Of a DNA stretch of 64,000 bases, positions 56,168 through 64,000 are shown one piece after another. This stretch comes from Methylacidimicrobium fagopyrum (GTDB taxonomy: Bacteria; Verrucomicrobiota; Verrucomicrobiia; Limisphaerales; UBA11358), in NCBI GenBank assembly GCA_026225255.1, contig JAMFSJ010000033.1, positions 62,001-126,000 of the forward strand, read 5' to 3'. Every line of letters starts with the position of its first letter. The first letter of the stretch is position 1. The notes under the pieces are model-generated. The model did no database searches, was not told the origin of the DNA, and saw nothing but the letters and a program-made list of their open reading frames with translations. Position numbers and translations under genes: made by a program.

Positions 56168-57628
56168 TTACTGTGCGGCCAATTCACGGAGCTTCACGTT
56201 TTTGAAAGAGACCATGCTGCCGTGTTCTTGTAACAGAATGTGGCCGTCCGCCCATTCCCCGAATTCGGGGATGTCTTTAAATTTGCTCGCCGCGACCGCT
56301 TCGCGGAACGCAGCGGAACCGCGCTCAAATTCTACCGTCTTCACGCCGTTCAACAAAAACTCAACGTGTTTGCCTTGTGACACAATGCGCGCGTGATTCC
56401 ATTCGCCGACCGGATTGACTTTCTTATCAGTCGGCGCAGGAATCAAATCATAAAGTGAACCGAGCTTGCGGTCGCCGTTACGACCAAGCTTCGCGTCCGG
56501 ATGATTTACGTCGTCGAGAATCTGATATTCCATGCCGATGGCGGAACCGGTGCCGGTCGGCTTGCCGGTGACTTTATCAATCGGCGACAAATTCGGTTGC
56601 ACGAAAATTTTAATGCCGCTGTTACAGCCTTTGGTGGTGATGAAATCGGCGGTGAGTTCGAAATTCGAATAGCGTTTGCGCGTAATGATATCGCCGCCGG
56701 AAAGACCTTCCGCCTCGCCGTTATTCAAACCCGGATCCACTATCAATACGCCGTCGGCCATGCTCCAGCTTTTCGCGGGAAATTCATCAGACTTCGGACT
56801 GCGCCAGCCGTCGGTGGTTTTGCCGTCCCAGAGCAATTGCCAGCCGTCGGCTTTTTCGGCGTCGGTGAGCGTATTATTTTTGATTTCGCGAAGACGCATG
56901 TTGCGAATGGAAACTTTCAGTCCAACTTTTTTGGTGTCTTTGCCGACGCCATGAACTTGAAAGGCGATGATGCCGCGCGGGGTAACATTATCGTTGATTT
57001 GCGCGCGGGGCACGCCGTTCAACCACGTCTTGATGGTCGGGCCATCGGCCACGATGCGCAGCGTATTCCATTCGCCATTTTTGCTGACGGCGCGTCCTTG
57101 TTCGGAAAACGCCAGGCCTTGCGGTCCTTTTTCGCCATCCGCCGGGACAAACCAACCGCGACGCGCTTCTTCGTAAAGACCACCGGTCCACATGCGTCCG
57201 CGCGCGGCGTCCATGTCAATTTCGCATTGATAACCGTGGACGCGATCTGCCGCGAATTTGTATTCCTTGCCGTCAATCACCTGATTGGTCGCTTCGGGAA
57301 AAACTTCACTGCGAATCTGCACGCCAGAATTCAGCAACGCATCGCATTTATATTCCAGTTCCAATTCAAAATCGCCAAACGTCTGCGTCGTGCACAAAAA
57401 ACTATTACCGCTGCCGGAAACGGATTCGCCGGTCAACACGCCATCCGCGACGCTGTATTTGGCTTTACCGCTGTGTTCGGCCCAACCATCCAGATTCGTG
57501 CCATTAAACAAATTAACCCAACCGTCGGCGGATTGGGCGTGGCCCGTGTCAGCCGTCGTGAGCAGCGCGGCGAGACCCAGGGCGCTCGTGGCGGCAAAGG
57601 CCGGCCGCAGAACAGTTTTGAATTTCAT
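56168..57628 (-). CDS. Exported double DUF1080 (3-keto-disaccharide hydrolase-type) protein
   Basis: A 486-residue protein. The inner ATG at 57628 (MKFKTVLRPAFAATSALGLA) was chosen because it starts a signal peptide; a start 25 codons upstream does not. Two DUF1080 domains, each with a concanavalin-like beta-sandwich, lie at about 40-250 (WVNLFNGTNLDGW, GVQIRSEVF) and 265-480 (WQLLWDGKTTDGWR, GIKIFVQPN, HGSMVSFKNVKLREL). Members cleave 3-keto-glycosides in bacteria that oxidise sugars at C3. The neighbouring Tat oxidoreductases could supply that oxidation. No gene disruption is seen. Confidence 0.82.
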   Translation of the reverse strand: MKFKTVLRPAFAATSALGLAALLTTADTGHAQSADGWVNLFNGTNLDGWAEHSGKAKYSVADGVLTGESVSGSGNSFLCTTQTFGDFELELEYKCDALLNSGVQIRSEVFPEATNQVIDGKEYKFAADRVHGYQCEIDMDAARGRMWTGGLYEEARRGWFVPADGEKGPQGLAFSEQGRAVSKNGEWNTLRIVADGPTIKTWLNGVPRAQINDNVTPRGIIAFQVHGVGKDTKKVGLKVSIRNMRLREIKNNTLTDAEKADGWQLLWDGKTTDGWRSPKSDEFPAKSWSMADGVLIVDPGLNNGEAEGLSGGDIITRKRYSNFELTADFITTKGCNSGIKIFVQPNLSPIDKVTGKPTGTGSAIGMEYQILDDVNHPDAKLGRNGDRKLGSLYDLIPAPTDKKVNPVGEWNHARIVSQGKHVEFLLNGVKTVEFERGSAAFREAVAASKFKDIPEFGEWADGHILLQEHGSMVSFKNVKLRELAAQ

Positions 57629-57791
57629 GGTTTGCTTTAAAAAGAATAAGGGAATGGCGTTCAAGGTAAGTATTTGACGCGCCCATGGCAAACATGGTTT
57701 CAAAAATTTAGTGGCAACCGCGCGTGTCAGCTTCCAACCGACGTGTTTTCAACGCGAAAACCGGCGCCGTCGATAAAGGTTCAAGCCGTGG

Positions 57792-58595
57792 CTAGGTGAG
57801 CTTGAAATTTGCCGACTGTTGTAAAAACTTCTTCGGATTCTGGAAAATGACGTCGTCAATCGTCGTCGCGAGATGGCCGCGTTTCTTCATTTCCAACGCG
57901 GTCTTCGGCACGGCCAGTGGATCGCTGATACCCCAATCGCAGGCGCTGTTCATCCAGATACGTTCGCGGCCGTAAGTTTCCAGAATATCAATCGCGCGCG
58001 CGGGCGTGCATTTCGTCTCGGGATACAGCGTCATGCCCGCCCACATGCCGCAATCCAAAACCATTTCCACCGTGTGTTCCTCAACGTGATCAATGATGAC
58101 GCGCTCGGGGCGGATGCGTTTGTCATTCTTTAACACGTCGAGAATGAGTCGCGTGCCTTTCAATTTATCTTCCAAGTGCGGCGTGTGGACGAGGATGAGT
58201 TGATCGTATTTCGCGGCGAGTTCAACTTGCATCTCCAGCACGCGCAATTCGTTCCGCGAGTTTTTGTTCAACCCGATTTCGCCGATGCCGAGCACATTTT
58301 TGCGCTCGATAAATTCCGGCACGAGCGCGATGACTTCCGCCGCGAGCTGGACGTCCTCGGCTTCTTTGGAATTGATGCACAGCCAGCAAAAATGTTTCAA
58401 ACCGAACTTGGCGGCGCGCTTGGGTTCGTGCTCGGTGAGCTGGCTGAAATAATCGTGAAAGCCGGCCACGGAACTGCGATCAAAGCCCGCCCAAAACGCG
58501 GGTTCGCAAACGGCCTCGCACCCCGCGAGCACCATACGTTCGTAATCATCGGTCGTGCGGCTGACCATGTGGGCGTGGGGTTCGATGTAGCGCAT
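57792..58595 (-). CDS. TatD-family metal-dependent hydrolase
   Basis: A 267-residue protein. The ATG at 58595 (MRYIEPHAHMVSRTTDDYE) was chosen; the longer GTG start lies at the border of a repeat element. Metal ligands: HAH near residue 7-9, GEIGLNKNSR, LVHTPH, IIDHVEEHT and an Asp near the end (NSACDWG). The sequence differs from TatD DNases and resembles the TatD-like protein of 'ebo' clusters (linked to transport of secondary-metabolite precursors in several phyla). No other ebo gene is seen nearby, so this reading is tentative. Confidence 0.75.
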   Translation of the reverse strand: MRYIEPHAHMVSRTTDDYERMVLAGCEAVCEPAFWAGFDRSSVAGFHDYFSQLTEHEPKRAAKFGLKHFCWLCINSKEAEDVQLAAEVIALVPEFIERKNVLGIGEIGLNKNSRNELRVLEMQVELAAKYDQLILVHTPHLEDKLKGTRLILDVLKNDKRIRPERVIIDHVEEHTVEMVLDCGMWAGMTLYPETKCTPARAIDILETYGRERIWMNSACDWGISDPLAVPKTALEMKKRGHLATTIDDVIFQNPKKFLQQSANFKLT

Positions 58596-58603
58596 AATTT
58601 TTT

Positions 58604-58708
58604 TAGCCACAGATGGTCACAGATGAAACACAGATGAAACACAGATGAAGACAAAGCCAGCGATGGTGGGATTTCCCATCTGTGTTCCATCTGTGAAAAT
58701 CTGTGGCT
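58604..58708. repeat. Inverted ACAGATG repeat element between two small genes
   Basis: AGCCACAGATGGTCACAGATG with further ACACAGATGA units (from 58605) is complementary to CATCTGTGTTCCATCTGTG...CTGTGGCT (58677-58708). The element is about 105 bases, of the same family as 25642-25775, and its tandem unit is GAAACACAGAT. It spans nearly the whole gap between the TatD-like gene and the 86-residue protein gene. Confidence 0.75.
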
Positions 58709-58711
58709 GAT

Positions 58712-58972
58712 TCATTTGGGGAAAGCTCCGACGGCACCTTTGCTGGTTGCTTTGGCGATGGGGGCGATGGTTGGGTCGCTAAATGCGAGTAACACGGCTT
58801 TCGCTTTATTTTTCTTTTTACCGTCGAGTTTGGTCAACGCGGCACGGAAGCTTTTTAAGCGGAAATCGTCTTTGCCCTCGGCGCGTTCGATGCGATCAAG
58901 GAACGCGGCAAGTTCGATCAGCTTGTGCCGCGCATCGAGAAAGTAGAGGTCTAAAACCTGTTGCCGTGTCAT
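58712..58972 (-). CDS. Uncharacterised small helical protein
   Basis: An 86-residue protein, mostly helical and charged, with no signal peptide. Visible parts: MTRQQVLDLYFLDARHKLIEL at the start and SFRAALTKLDGKKKNKAKAVLLAF. The ATG is at 58972. It is encoded just before the TatD-like hydrolase on the same strand, with a repeat element in between, so the two may be co-transcribed. Its family is unknown to me; a partner of the TatD-like protein is a guess from position. Confidence 0.65.
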   Translation of the reverse strand: MTRQQVLDLYFLDARHKLIELAAFLDRIERAEGKDDFRLKSFRAALTKLDGKKKNKAKAVLLAFSDPTIAPIAKATSKGAVGAFPK

Positions 58973-59005
58973 ACGTTTTGTTGGACGAAATATACGGCGG
59001 AATTG

Positions 59006-59791
59006 TTACGCCGCAATGCGTAAAACAGGTGGTTGATTTATCCACGCCAAAACTTGCCGGGCGGCTTGGGCGGACGCTGTGCCGAGGATGTTGTGATCGG
59101 CGATAAAAATGATTTGGCTCGCGCGCAACGTGGGACAATGTTGCTGCAACCAGTATTTCACGCACGGCCACGGCACGATGGGATCGAAGCCGCCGCTGAG
59201 ATAAAAAACTGGCAGTTTGGTCGCGCTAGCGACGGTTCGCGGATCGGATTCGGCGATCAAATGCAGCCGATGTTGCATGGCCTGGCGATCCAGTTCGGTT
59301 CGGCGGACGGCGAATTCATCAATCGCGATCGAGGTTTCTAAAGATCGACAATAACACGCCCGGGCAAATTTAGTGAATGCCAGCATGATCTGAACGAGGA
59401 TTGAAAAGGGGATCTGTCCGCATAGTTTTTCCGACAGTCGCGCGCCCCAACGCATCGGATGTTTGACAAATCCCCCGGCGAGAATAATTCCCTGCGCTTG
59501 AAATTTCCCGCGCCGGACCAACGGCCATACGATTTGCGAGCCAAACGATTCGCCGAGCAGCCAGCCGTGGGTGATGCCATTTTTGGCGAGGGCGATTTCA
59601 ATGTTCGCCGCATAATCCTCCAGCGTCCAAGTGAGTGTGCGGGGATAAGTGAATTCAACAAAACGAACATGACCGAGCAGATGTTTCCGAAAGCCGCCCA
59701 CCAACGTCCAATCGCCATGCAGTCCGGGAAAGTAAATCAACGTTGGCAACGCAGCGTCGCCGTAGATGCGCAGTTGAAGTTCCTCAAGCAT
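59006..59791 (-). CDS. Alpha/beta hydrolase
   Basis: A 261-residue protein of the alpha/beta-hydrolase fold. Near the N-terminus LPTLIYFPGLHGDW forms the oxyanion region (GLHG), the nucleophile elbow is GESFGS (near residue 80), and an acid Asp and His may be FDPIV and ADHNI near the C-terminus. No signal peptide. Substrate unknown; esters or amides of small molecules are possible. It follows the small helical protein's gene after 33 bases and could belong to the same transcript. Confidence 0.75.
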   Translation of the reverse strand: MLEELQLRIYGDAALPTLIYFPGLHGDWTLVGGFRKHLLGHVRFVEFTYPRTLTWTLEDYAANIEIALAKNGITHGWLLGESFGSQIVWPLVRRGKFQAQGIILAGGFVKHPMRWGARLSEKLCGQIPFSILVQIMLAFTKFARACYCRSLETSIAIDEFAVRRTELDRQAMQHRLHLIAESDPRTVASATKLPVFYLSGGFDPIVPWPCVKYWLQQHCPTLRASQIIFIADHNILGTASAQAARQVLAWINQPPVLRIAA

Positions 59792-59850
59792 GACGCCGAC
59801 AATGATTCATTGTCGGCGTCGGTGATTCAAGTTTTTCGCGTTGGCGTCGG

Positions 59851-60246
59851 TCAGTCGTATTTGGCCACGGTGACCAAACCTTCCGGATCGGTCACGCCTT
59901 TGCCTTGCAGAAAGACGATGTGTTTGTAGCCCGCGCCGCGCAAGGCGACGAAGAGCGACGTGCTGCGGTCGCGAAATTGGTCGCCCGGTTGTTGCTCCGT
60001 ATAATTTTCCAGAATAACCACCGCCGTTTCGTGCTGCGGCAGTTGGTTCACTTTGGTCAAAACGTGATCGTTTGGTTCCCGATCCGTGATCATCGGTTGT
60101 AGCATCCGGCAATTGCTATCGTCCGTGGATTCAATGACGAGAGCTGCGCCGTCAATTTTATGAAAAGCCTGCGGTGGCGGCGGCGTTGCACAAGATGTTA
60201 ATAAAATTGGTAAAGCTAACACAGTGGACAAGACTATAATTTTCAT
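59851..60246 (-). CDS. Small lipoprotein of unknown function
   Basis: A 131-residue protein. The ATG at 60246 (MKIIVLSTVLALPILLTSCAT) was chosen because it starts a lipoprotein signal with lipobox LTSC; the upstream start adds only a polar stretch. The mature domain contains VIESTDDSNCRML, TAVVILENYTEQQPGDQFRD and YKHIVFLQGKGV. No family is recognised. It lies between an alpha/beta hydrolase and a TatD DNase gene, all on the - strand. The 264-base gap upstream (60247-60510) contains no clear feature. Confidence 0.65.
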   Translation of the reverse strand: MKIIVLSTVLALPILLTSCATPPPPQAFHKIDGAALVIESTDDSNCRMLQPMITDREPNDHVLTKVNQLPQHETAVVILENYTEQQPGDQFRDRSTSLFVALRGAGYKHIVFLQGKGVTDPEGLVTVAKYD

Positions 60247-60510
60247 AATTCCCTTTTCTCCCAATTACAAACGTTGGTATCTTATTGTTGCTATTAAGTT
60301 TCTGCAATATCATTTACACCGTATTTCTATCAACGCAACTCCCGTGCCAAGGCATATTCACCGACTTAAAATTAGACGAATTGTTGGATGTGTTTGCAAC
60401 CAAGGCGGTTTCGAAAAGCGGCAGTTTTTGCCCGGCCCCTCACTGTTAGAAGATTGGACACCAATGGGTTATAAATGAGACACAAGCGCTTGATTTTCAG
60501 GCTTTTGCGG

Positions 60511-61320
60511 CTAGGCCCTTAATTTGGGGAAAAATTCCAGCGCCGTTTTACAGGTCGCGACGCTCAAGGCTTCGGGTGAAATCAGCTTCACCTGCGCGAT
60601 CGTTTCGGAGATTTCTTTAACAAATGCCGGTTCGCCGCGTTTGCCGCGATACGGCACGGGCGCGAGATACGGACAATCTGTTTCCAGCATAAACTTATCC
60701 AGCGGCGTCGCCGCTACGGCGTCGCGGATATTTTGGCCGTTCTTGAAGGTGACGATCCCGGTGTAACTGACGAGCGAGCCAATGGCTAAAATCTGGTTCA
60801 AACGTTCCACCGATTCGCCGAAACAATGAAAAACGCCGCGCACTTTGCCGGCGAACGGTTTTAATTGCGCAAGCGTGTCGTCGAACGAAGCGCGTTGGTG
60901 AATCACGCAATTCAACCCGACTTCAACCGCGACTTCGAGTTGTTGCTGAAAAAGCTCCGCCTGTCGTTTTTTATAATGCGCGTCGTCGTCGGCGCTGCCG
61001 CCGTTGGTGCTGGGCAGACGATAATAATCCAATCCGGTTTCGCCGATGGCGACGACTTTCGGATGCTTCACTAATTCGCGCAACGCCGGCCGAAAATCCG
61101 CCGGCGCTTCCAACACATCCGATGGATGCCAGCCGACCACGGCGTAAATCTGGGGGAATTTTTCGGCGAGCGCGACCGCGCGTTGGCTGCTGCCGAGATT
61201 GGTGCCGATGGAAAACATTTTGGAAATTCCCGCAGCTTGGGCGCGCGCGAGCACATCGGAAAAGTCCGGGGCAAATTCGGGATAATCCAAGTGCGCGTGC
61301 GTGTCGAAAAAATCAGGCAT
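60511..61320 (-). CDS. tatD: TatD-family DNase-like hydrolase
   Basis: A 269-residue metal-dependent hydrolase. The ATG at 61320 (MPDFFDTHAHLDYPEF) gives a standard start; an extra seven codons upstream are possible. The metal-binding motifs are all there: DTHAHLD, GETGLDYYR, CVIHQRASFDD, GVFHCFGES and LETDCPYLAP. These proteins are cytoplasmic 3'-5' DNases in E. coli and elsewhere. It is distinct from the other TatD-like protein in this window. Length is normal. Confidence 0.88.
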   Translation of the reverse strand: MPDFFDTHAHLDYPEFAPDFSDVLARAQAAGISKMFSIGTNLGSSQRAVALAEKFPQIYAVVGWHPSDVLEAPADFRPALRELVKHPKVVAIGETGLDYYRLPSTNGGSADDDAHYKKRQAELFQQQLEVAVEVGLNCVIHQRASFDDTLAQLKPFAGKVRGVFHCFGESVERLNQILAIGSLVSYTGIVTFKNGQNIRDAVAATPLDKFMLETDCPYLAPVPYRGKRGEPAFVKEISETIAQVKLISPEALSVATCKTALEFFPKLRA

Positions 61321-61327
61321 ATTTTCA

Positions 61328-61379
61328 ACCACGAAATACACGAAAATTATCCATGCGGAAAGCGGGAAAGCGGGAAAGC
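61328..61379. repeat. CCACGAAATACACGAAA motif and GCGGGAAA tandem repeat
   Basis: Before the tatD gene lie CCACGAAATACACGAAA (61329-61345) and three units of GCGGAAA/GCGGGAAA (61355-61379). Both motifs recur elsewhere in the window (38634, 32922). A GC-rich hairpin (CGGGCGGCCGCTCCGCCG, about 61401-61418) follows and may end the gene that stops at 61425. Confidence 0.6.
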
Positions 61380-61424
61380 AAAAACAAATTCCCGGTCGGG
61401 CCGGGCGGCCGCTCCGCCGCTCCT

Positions 61425-63050
61425 TTAAGGCTTCGCTTTCTGCGCCGCGATTTTTTGTTCCAGCTCGTTTAATTTTTCACGAACGATCGGCAGGCCGGGA
61501 TAATCGGGCGCTTCGGCGATGAGTTGCCGCCAGTTCTCCGCGGCGTCCGCATCCCGTCCGTCGGCGACCAATTTTTCCGCGAGCGTGCGGCGGAGCCGGA
61601 GACGCTGTTCCGGCGTTGGGTTTAGCGTCAGCGCGCGCTGCCAAGCCGCCGTGGCCGAATCCGGCTTGCCCCACGCGTCGTAAAGCGTGGCGAGCTTTTC
61701 CGTCAGCACCGCGCTGTGCGCCGTCGCCGGCAGATTTTCTAGAAAACTGGCAAGGATGGGCACGCGCACACCGTGAACGAGATCCAGATTGATCAAGCGG
61801 TTGAATGACCATTCGAGGAGTGGATTGTGATCACGCACAAGTTGCGCGTGCAATTCCGGCAGCGTTTTTTTAAACGGTTGATACAACGGATCGCCGATGA
61901 CCGTGGTTTGCCACGACAACGCCGCTTGCGCGGCCCACGCCGCTTCGCCGAAGGTATAGCCGTTGCAAAATGCCTGGAGAAAAAACGCGACGTTGGGCGT
62001 GAATTGCAGATACGGTTCATAGACGCATCCCATCGTGCAGGTCGCGCCTTTGGCGAGCAGCGGGCCACACCAATTATGAGTGGTGCTGCGCAACGTTTCC
62101 GCGCTGAGCGAATGCAGATGATACGCAAACGCGCCGGGCATGAATTCAACCTTCGACAACGCAAAAGGTCCGCACGCATCCGTCGCATACCAGCCCGCGT
62201 AAATCGCGATCTGGCTTAACGGATACGACGCGGGATACGTTTCCCAATTGGTATAAATATCGGTGTCAAAGCCAACTTGCTGGGTAATCGCCGCGCCCGT
62301 CAAAATCCATTGGTCGCCGAGATAATAGACATCGTTGGTTTTGTAACCACGCGCGTCAAAATAAGCGCGACCCCAAAAGCCGTTGCTCTCCGCCGCCATC
62401 GCTTTATCCACGAGCGCATTCGCGATTTCCGGGGTCGGCCCATCGAGTCGCGCCACGAGCAGCAAACCTTCAGTCGGCGTCAACCTCAGCTGATTGGTGC
62501 TCATGTAAAGCAGATTGGGCAACGGGCCGGTCAACTGCACTTTCAATTTGACCAAGGGTAACCACGCGAGTTCGGAATCCACGGACGCTTCGTTGTGTTG
62601 GAAACTGCTGTTCAACGTTTTGGCCGAAGCTTCTTTGAGGGCCGCGTCCGGCGCAATTTTCAACGGCATCCCGTAGCACAAAACCGCGTAGCGAATTTTT
62701 GATTCCACCACGCGCGTCTCGGTGTGGGCGGGTTGTCTTCCATTCGCGACGATTTGGGCTTCGCCGAATTTCCACAATTTCGCTTTGACGAGGTCGGCGA
62801 CCAGCGGTTTCTGCAAATCATCCGTGAAATCATCGCGTTGCATCACCTCCCCGGTCGTGAGCGCGAAACTGAAGATTTGATTCGCCGGCACATGCCGCAT
62901 GGCGGCGTAATGGGCCGCCACCATTTTGGACTCCGGCACGCGCGAATTATAAAGCACCACCACGTCATCGCCGCCGTCAGCGCGGGCGAAGGTCGGGGTC
63001 AACAATGCTGTGATGGTCAGTAAAAAAAATCTAAGCCGGGTCAGGTTCAT
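61425..63050 (-). CDS. Exported TIGR03790-type protein with C-terminal TPR-like repeats
   Basis: A 541-residue exported protein. The signal peptide is at 1-24 (MNLTRLRFFLLTITALLTP...ARA); the ATG at 63050 is preferred over a TTG two codons upstream. The core shows DVVVLYNSRVPESKMVAAHY, HVPANQIFSF, RYAVLCYGMPLKI and HTQ-less internal segments with GGPxxLS-like turns, typical of the TIGR03790 family known mainly from Verrucomicrobia, Planctomycetes and Acidobacteria. Last 100 residues: TPR-like (WQRALTLNPTPEQRLRL). The biochemical role of the family is not known to me. Confidence 0.75.
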   Translation of the reverse strand: MNLTRLRFFLLTITALLTPTFARADGGDDVVVLYNSRVPESKMVAAHYAAMRHVPANQIFSFALTTGEVMQRDDFTDDLQKPLVADLVKAKLWKFGEAQIVANGRQPAHTETRVVESKIRYAVLCYGMPLKIAPDAALKEASAKTLNSSFQHNEASVDSELAWLPLVKLKVQLTGPLPNLLYMSTNQLRLTPTEGLLLVARLDGPTPEIANALVDKAMAAESNGFWGRAYFDARGYKTNDVYYLGDQWILTGAAITQQVGFDTDIYTNWETYPASYPLSQIAIYAGWYATDACGPFALSKVEFMPGAFAYHLHSLSAETLRSTTHNWCGPLLAKGATCTMGCVYEPYLQFTPNVAFFLQAFCNGYTFGEAAWAAQAALSWQTTVIGDPLYQPFKKTLPELHAQLVRDHNPLLEWSFNRLINLDLVHGVRVPILASFLENLPATAHSAVLTEKLATLYDAWGKPDSATAAWQRALTLNPTPEQRLRLRRTLAEKLVADGRDADAAENWRQLIAEAPDYPGLPIVREKLNELEQKIAAQKAKP

Positions 63051-63083
63051 ATTCAATCATTTGACCTCGGTTTAGAGGTCGTT

Positions 63084-64000
63084 TTATTTTAGCGTGCCAA
63101 ATAGCGCGTCGTGCATGCCCGACAGCGGTTCGTTTTTCGTCTTGTCCCAGTAATGAAAATTCGCACTCCAATCCCATATGCACCAGCCGAGATTTTCCGC
63201 TTCCGCCGTTTGCCGGAACGCCGCGTAAAAATGCGCGCGCGATTGCGGGTCGGCCTTGATGTAAGCGCCAAATTCACCGAGGTGAACCGGGCGACCGTAA
63301 AAGTCCGACCACGCATGAACATATTTTAATTTGCCGGAAAACGCCAGCGCGCTGCTCGGATTTTGCGCCGTCGGCAACGTGTTATATTTTTTGATCCAAT
63401 CCAAAACCCACGGTTTCAGATTCAAATCTGGATTTGGCACCAGCGGTTGCGCGGGTGGACCGGGAAAAACAATGCCAGTCTGCTGAAAATCTGCCGTCGT
63501 CCAACTCGCGCCCTGATGCGTGAAATGGAACGGTTCGTAGCAATGCACTGAAACGATGACATTGTCGTCCGGCGGTAATACCAGGTTTTTCAATTCGCCA
63601 ATCCCGCCCCAAGCGCCCGGCTCCACAAAAATTGTCCGTTGCGGATTACTCGCGCGGATCACTGCGATGGCGCGGGTGTAAATCGGATTCATCAACGCCG
63701 TCGTCGCGTTTTCGTGCGGCTCATTATCGAGTTCAAACGCGAGCTGCGCCGGAGAATTTTTGTAGTGCGCGGCAATCTGCTGCCAGATTTTCAAGAATTC
63801 AGCCGTCGCATTCGTCGGATTATTGTCCAGTTCATCAAAGTGATGGATGTTAATAATGACCGCAAGATCATTGGCGAGCGCGTTGGTGATAATAAAATCA
63901 ACCCGCTCAAAAATCACCGACGACAACGTAAAATCTGGCGCCGGACCAGCGTAATGTTGCCAGCCAATCGGCACGCGCACATGATCAAACCCTTGACGCT
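63084..64000 (-). CDS. Glycoside hydrolase family 5-like enzyme, 5' partial
   Basis: The reading frame runs off the right edge of the window, so the N-terminus is missing. Visible GH5 motifs: FDHVRVPIGW (first beta strand, partly at the edge), IIINIHHFDELD, FELDNEPHENA with the acid/base Glu (NEP), VSVHCYEPFHFTH, and PVHLGEFGAY with the nucleophile Glu. The C-terminus GWCIWDWSANFHYW is typical. A secreted endoglucanase, mannanase or related beta-glycosidase is likely; substrate specificity cannot be read. It precedes the TIGR03790-type gene by 33 bases and may be in its operon. Confidence 0.85.
   Translation of the reverse strand, partial: RQGFDHVRVPIGWQHYAGPAPDFTLSSVIFERVDFIITNALANDLAVIINIHHFDELDNNPTNATAEFLKIWQQIAAHYKNSPAQLAFELDNEPHENATTALMNPIYTRAIAVIRASNPQRTIFVEPGAWGGIGELKNLVLPPDDNVIVSVHCYEPFHFTHQGASWTTADFQQTGIVFPGPPAQPLVPNPDLNLKPWVLDWIKKYNTLPTAQNPSSALAFSGKLKYVHAWSDFYGRPVHLGEFGAYIKADPQSRAHFYAAFRQTAEAENLGWCIWDWSANFHYWDKTKNEPLSGMHDALFGTLK

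Noticed and set aside
60224-60478. 84-codon frame in the gap before the lipoprotein gene
   Set aside because: Composition and lack of motif give no support; it overlaps the lipoprotein's promoter area.

Overview
The window reads as a chromosomal segment of a Verrucomicrobiota bacterium, probably close to the Pedosphaera/Limisphaera group. The evidence is a four-gene pseudopilin set matching the 'Verru_Chthon cassette' families A-D, several giant Thr/Asn-rich exported proteins, paired Tat-exported Gfo/Idh/MocA oxidoreductases with a DUF1080 protein, a TIGR03790-type protein, an unusually long SecA, and many small inverted-repeat elements between genes. No rRNA, tRNA, CRISPR array, phage or transposase was seen.

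Layout. 1-7.5 kb: a partial GspG-like pseudopilin, then cassette genes D, B, C and A on the + strand. They are tightly coupled (two ATGA overlaps), and heptamer repeats lie inside the leader peptides of three of them. 7.6-20.4 kb: one giant secreted protease/lectin/LamG/pectate-lyase-like gene, broken by a single in-frame TAG at 17037. 20.6-27.8 kb: a small lipoprotein gene on the - strand, then a likely metal-uptake locus on the + strand: small exported protein, TonB-dependent receptor, TonB, ExbB, two ExbD, a coiled-coil membrane protein and a ZIP transporter. The locus has two near-identical promoter/operator sequences, one before the first gene and one before the ZIP gene. 28.0-31.9 kb: a LamG/Ig/repeat surface protein.

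32-44 kb: mostly housekeeping. It holds a DMT permease, a class III aminotransferase, a ROK kinase, SecA, an exported metzincin-like protein, Tgt and a large exported TPR/PDZ-like protein. 44.2-50.4 kb: a 2046-residue CotH/lamin-tail surface protein. 50.5-52.1 kb: a Phd-like antitoxin followed by a VapC gene with two stop codons, an ACT-domain protein and a DUF1232-like protein. 52.4-57.6 kb: two Tat-signal oxidoreductases and a double DUF1080 protein, suggesting glycoside breakdown through 3-keto sugars outside the cytoplasm. 57.8-64 kb: two TatD-family hydrolases, an alpha/beta hydrolase, a lipoprotein, a TIGR03790-type protein and a partial GH5 glycosidase.

The most notable points are the shared promoter-operator that links TonB-dependent uptake to ZIP uptake, the heptamer repeats placed in prepilin leaders, the nonsense-split giant gene with domains nested inside domains, and the decayed vapC beside an intact antitoxin gene. 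All family names come from reading motifs; no database search was run.
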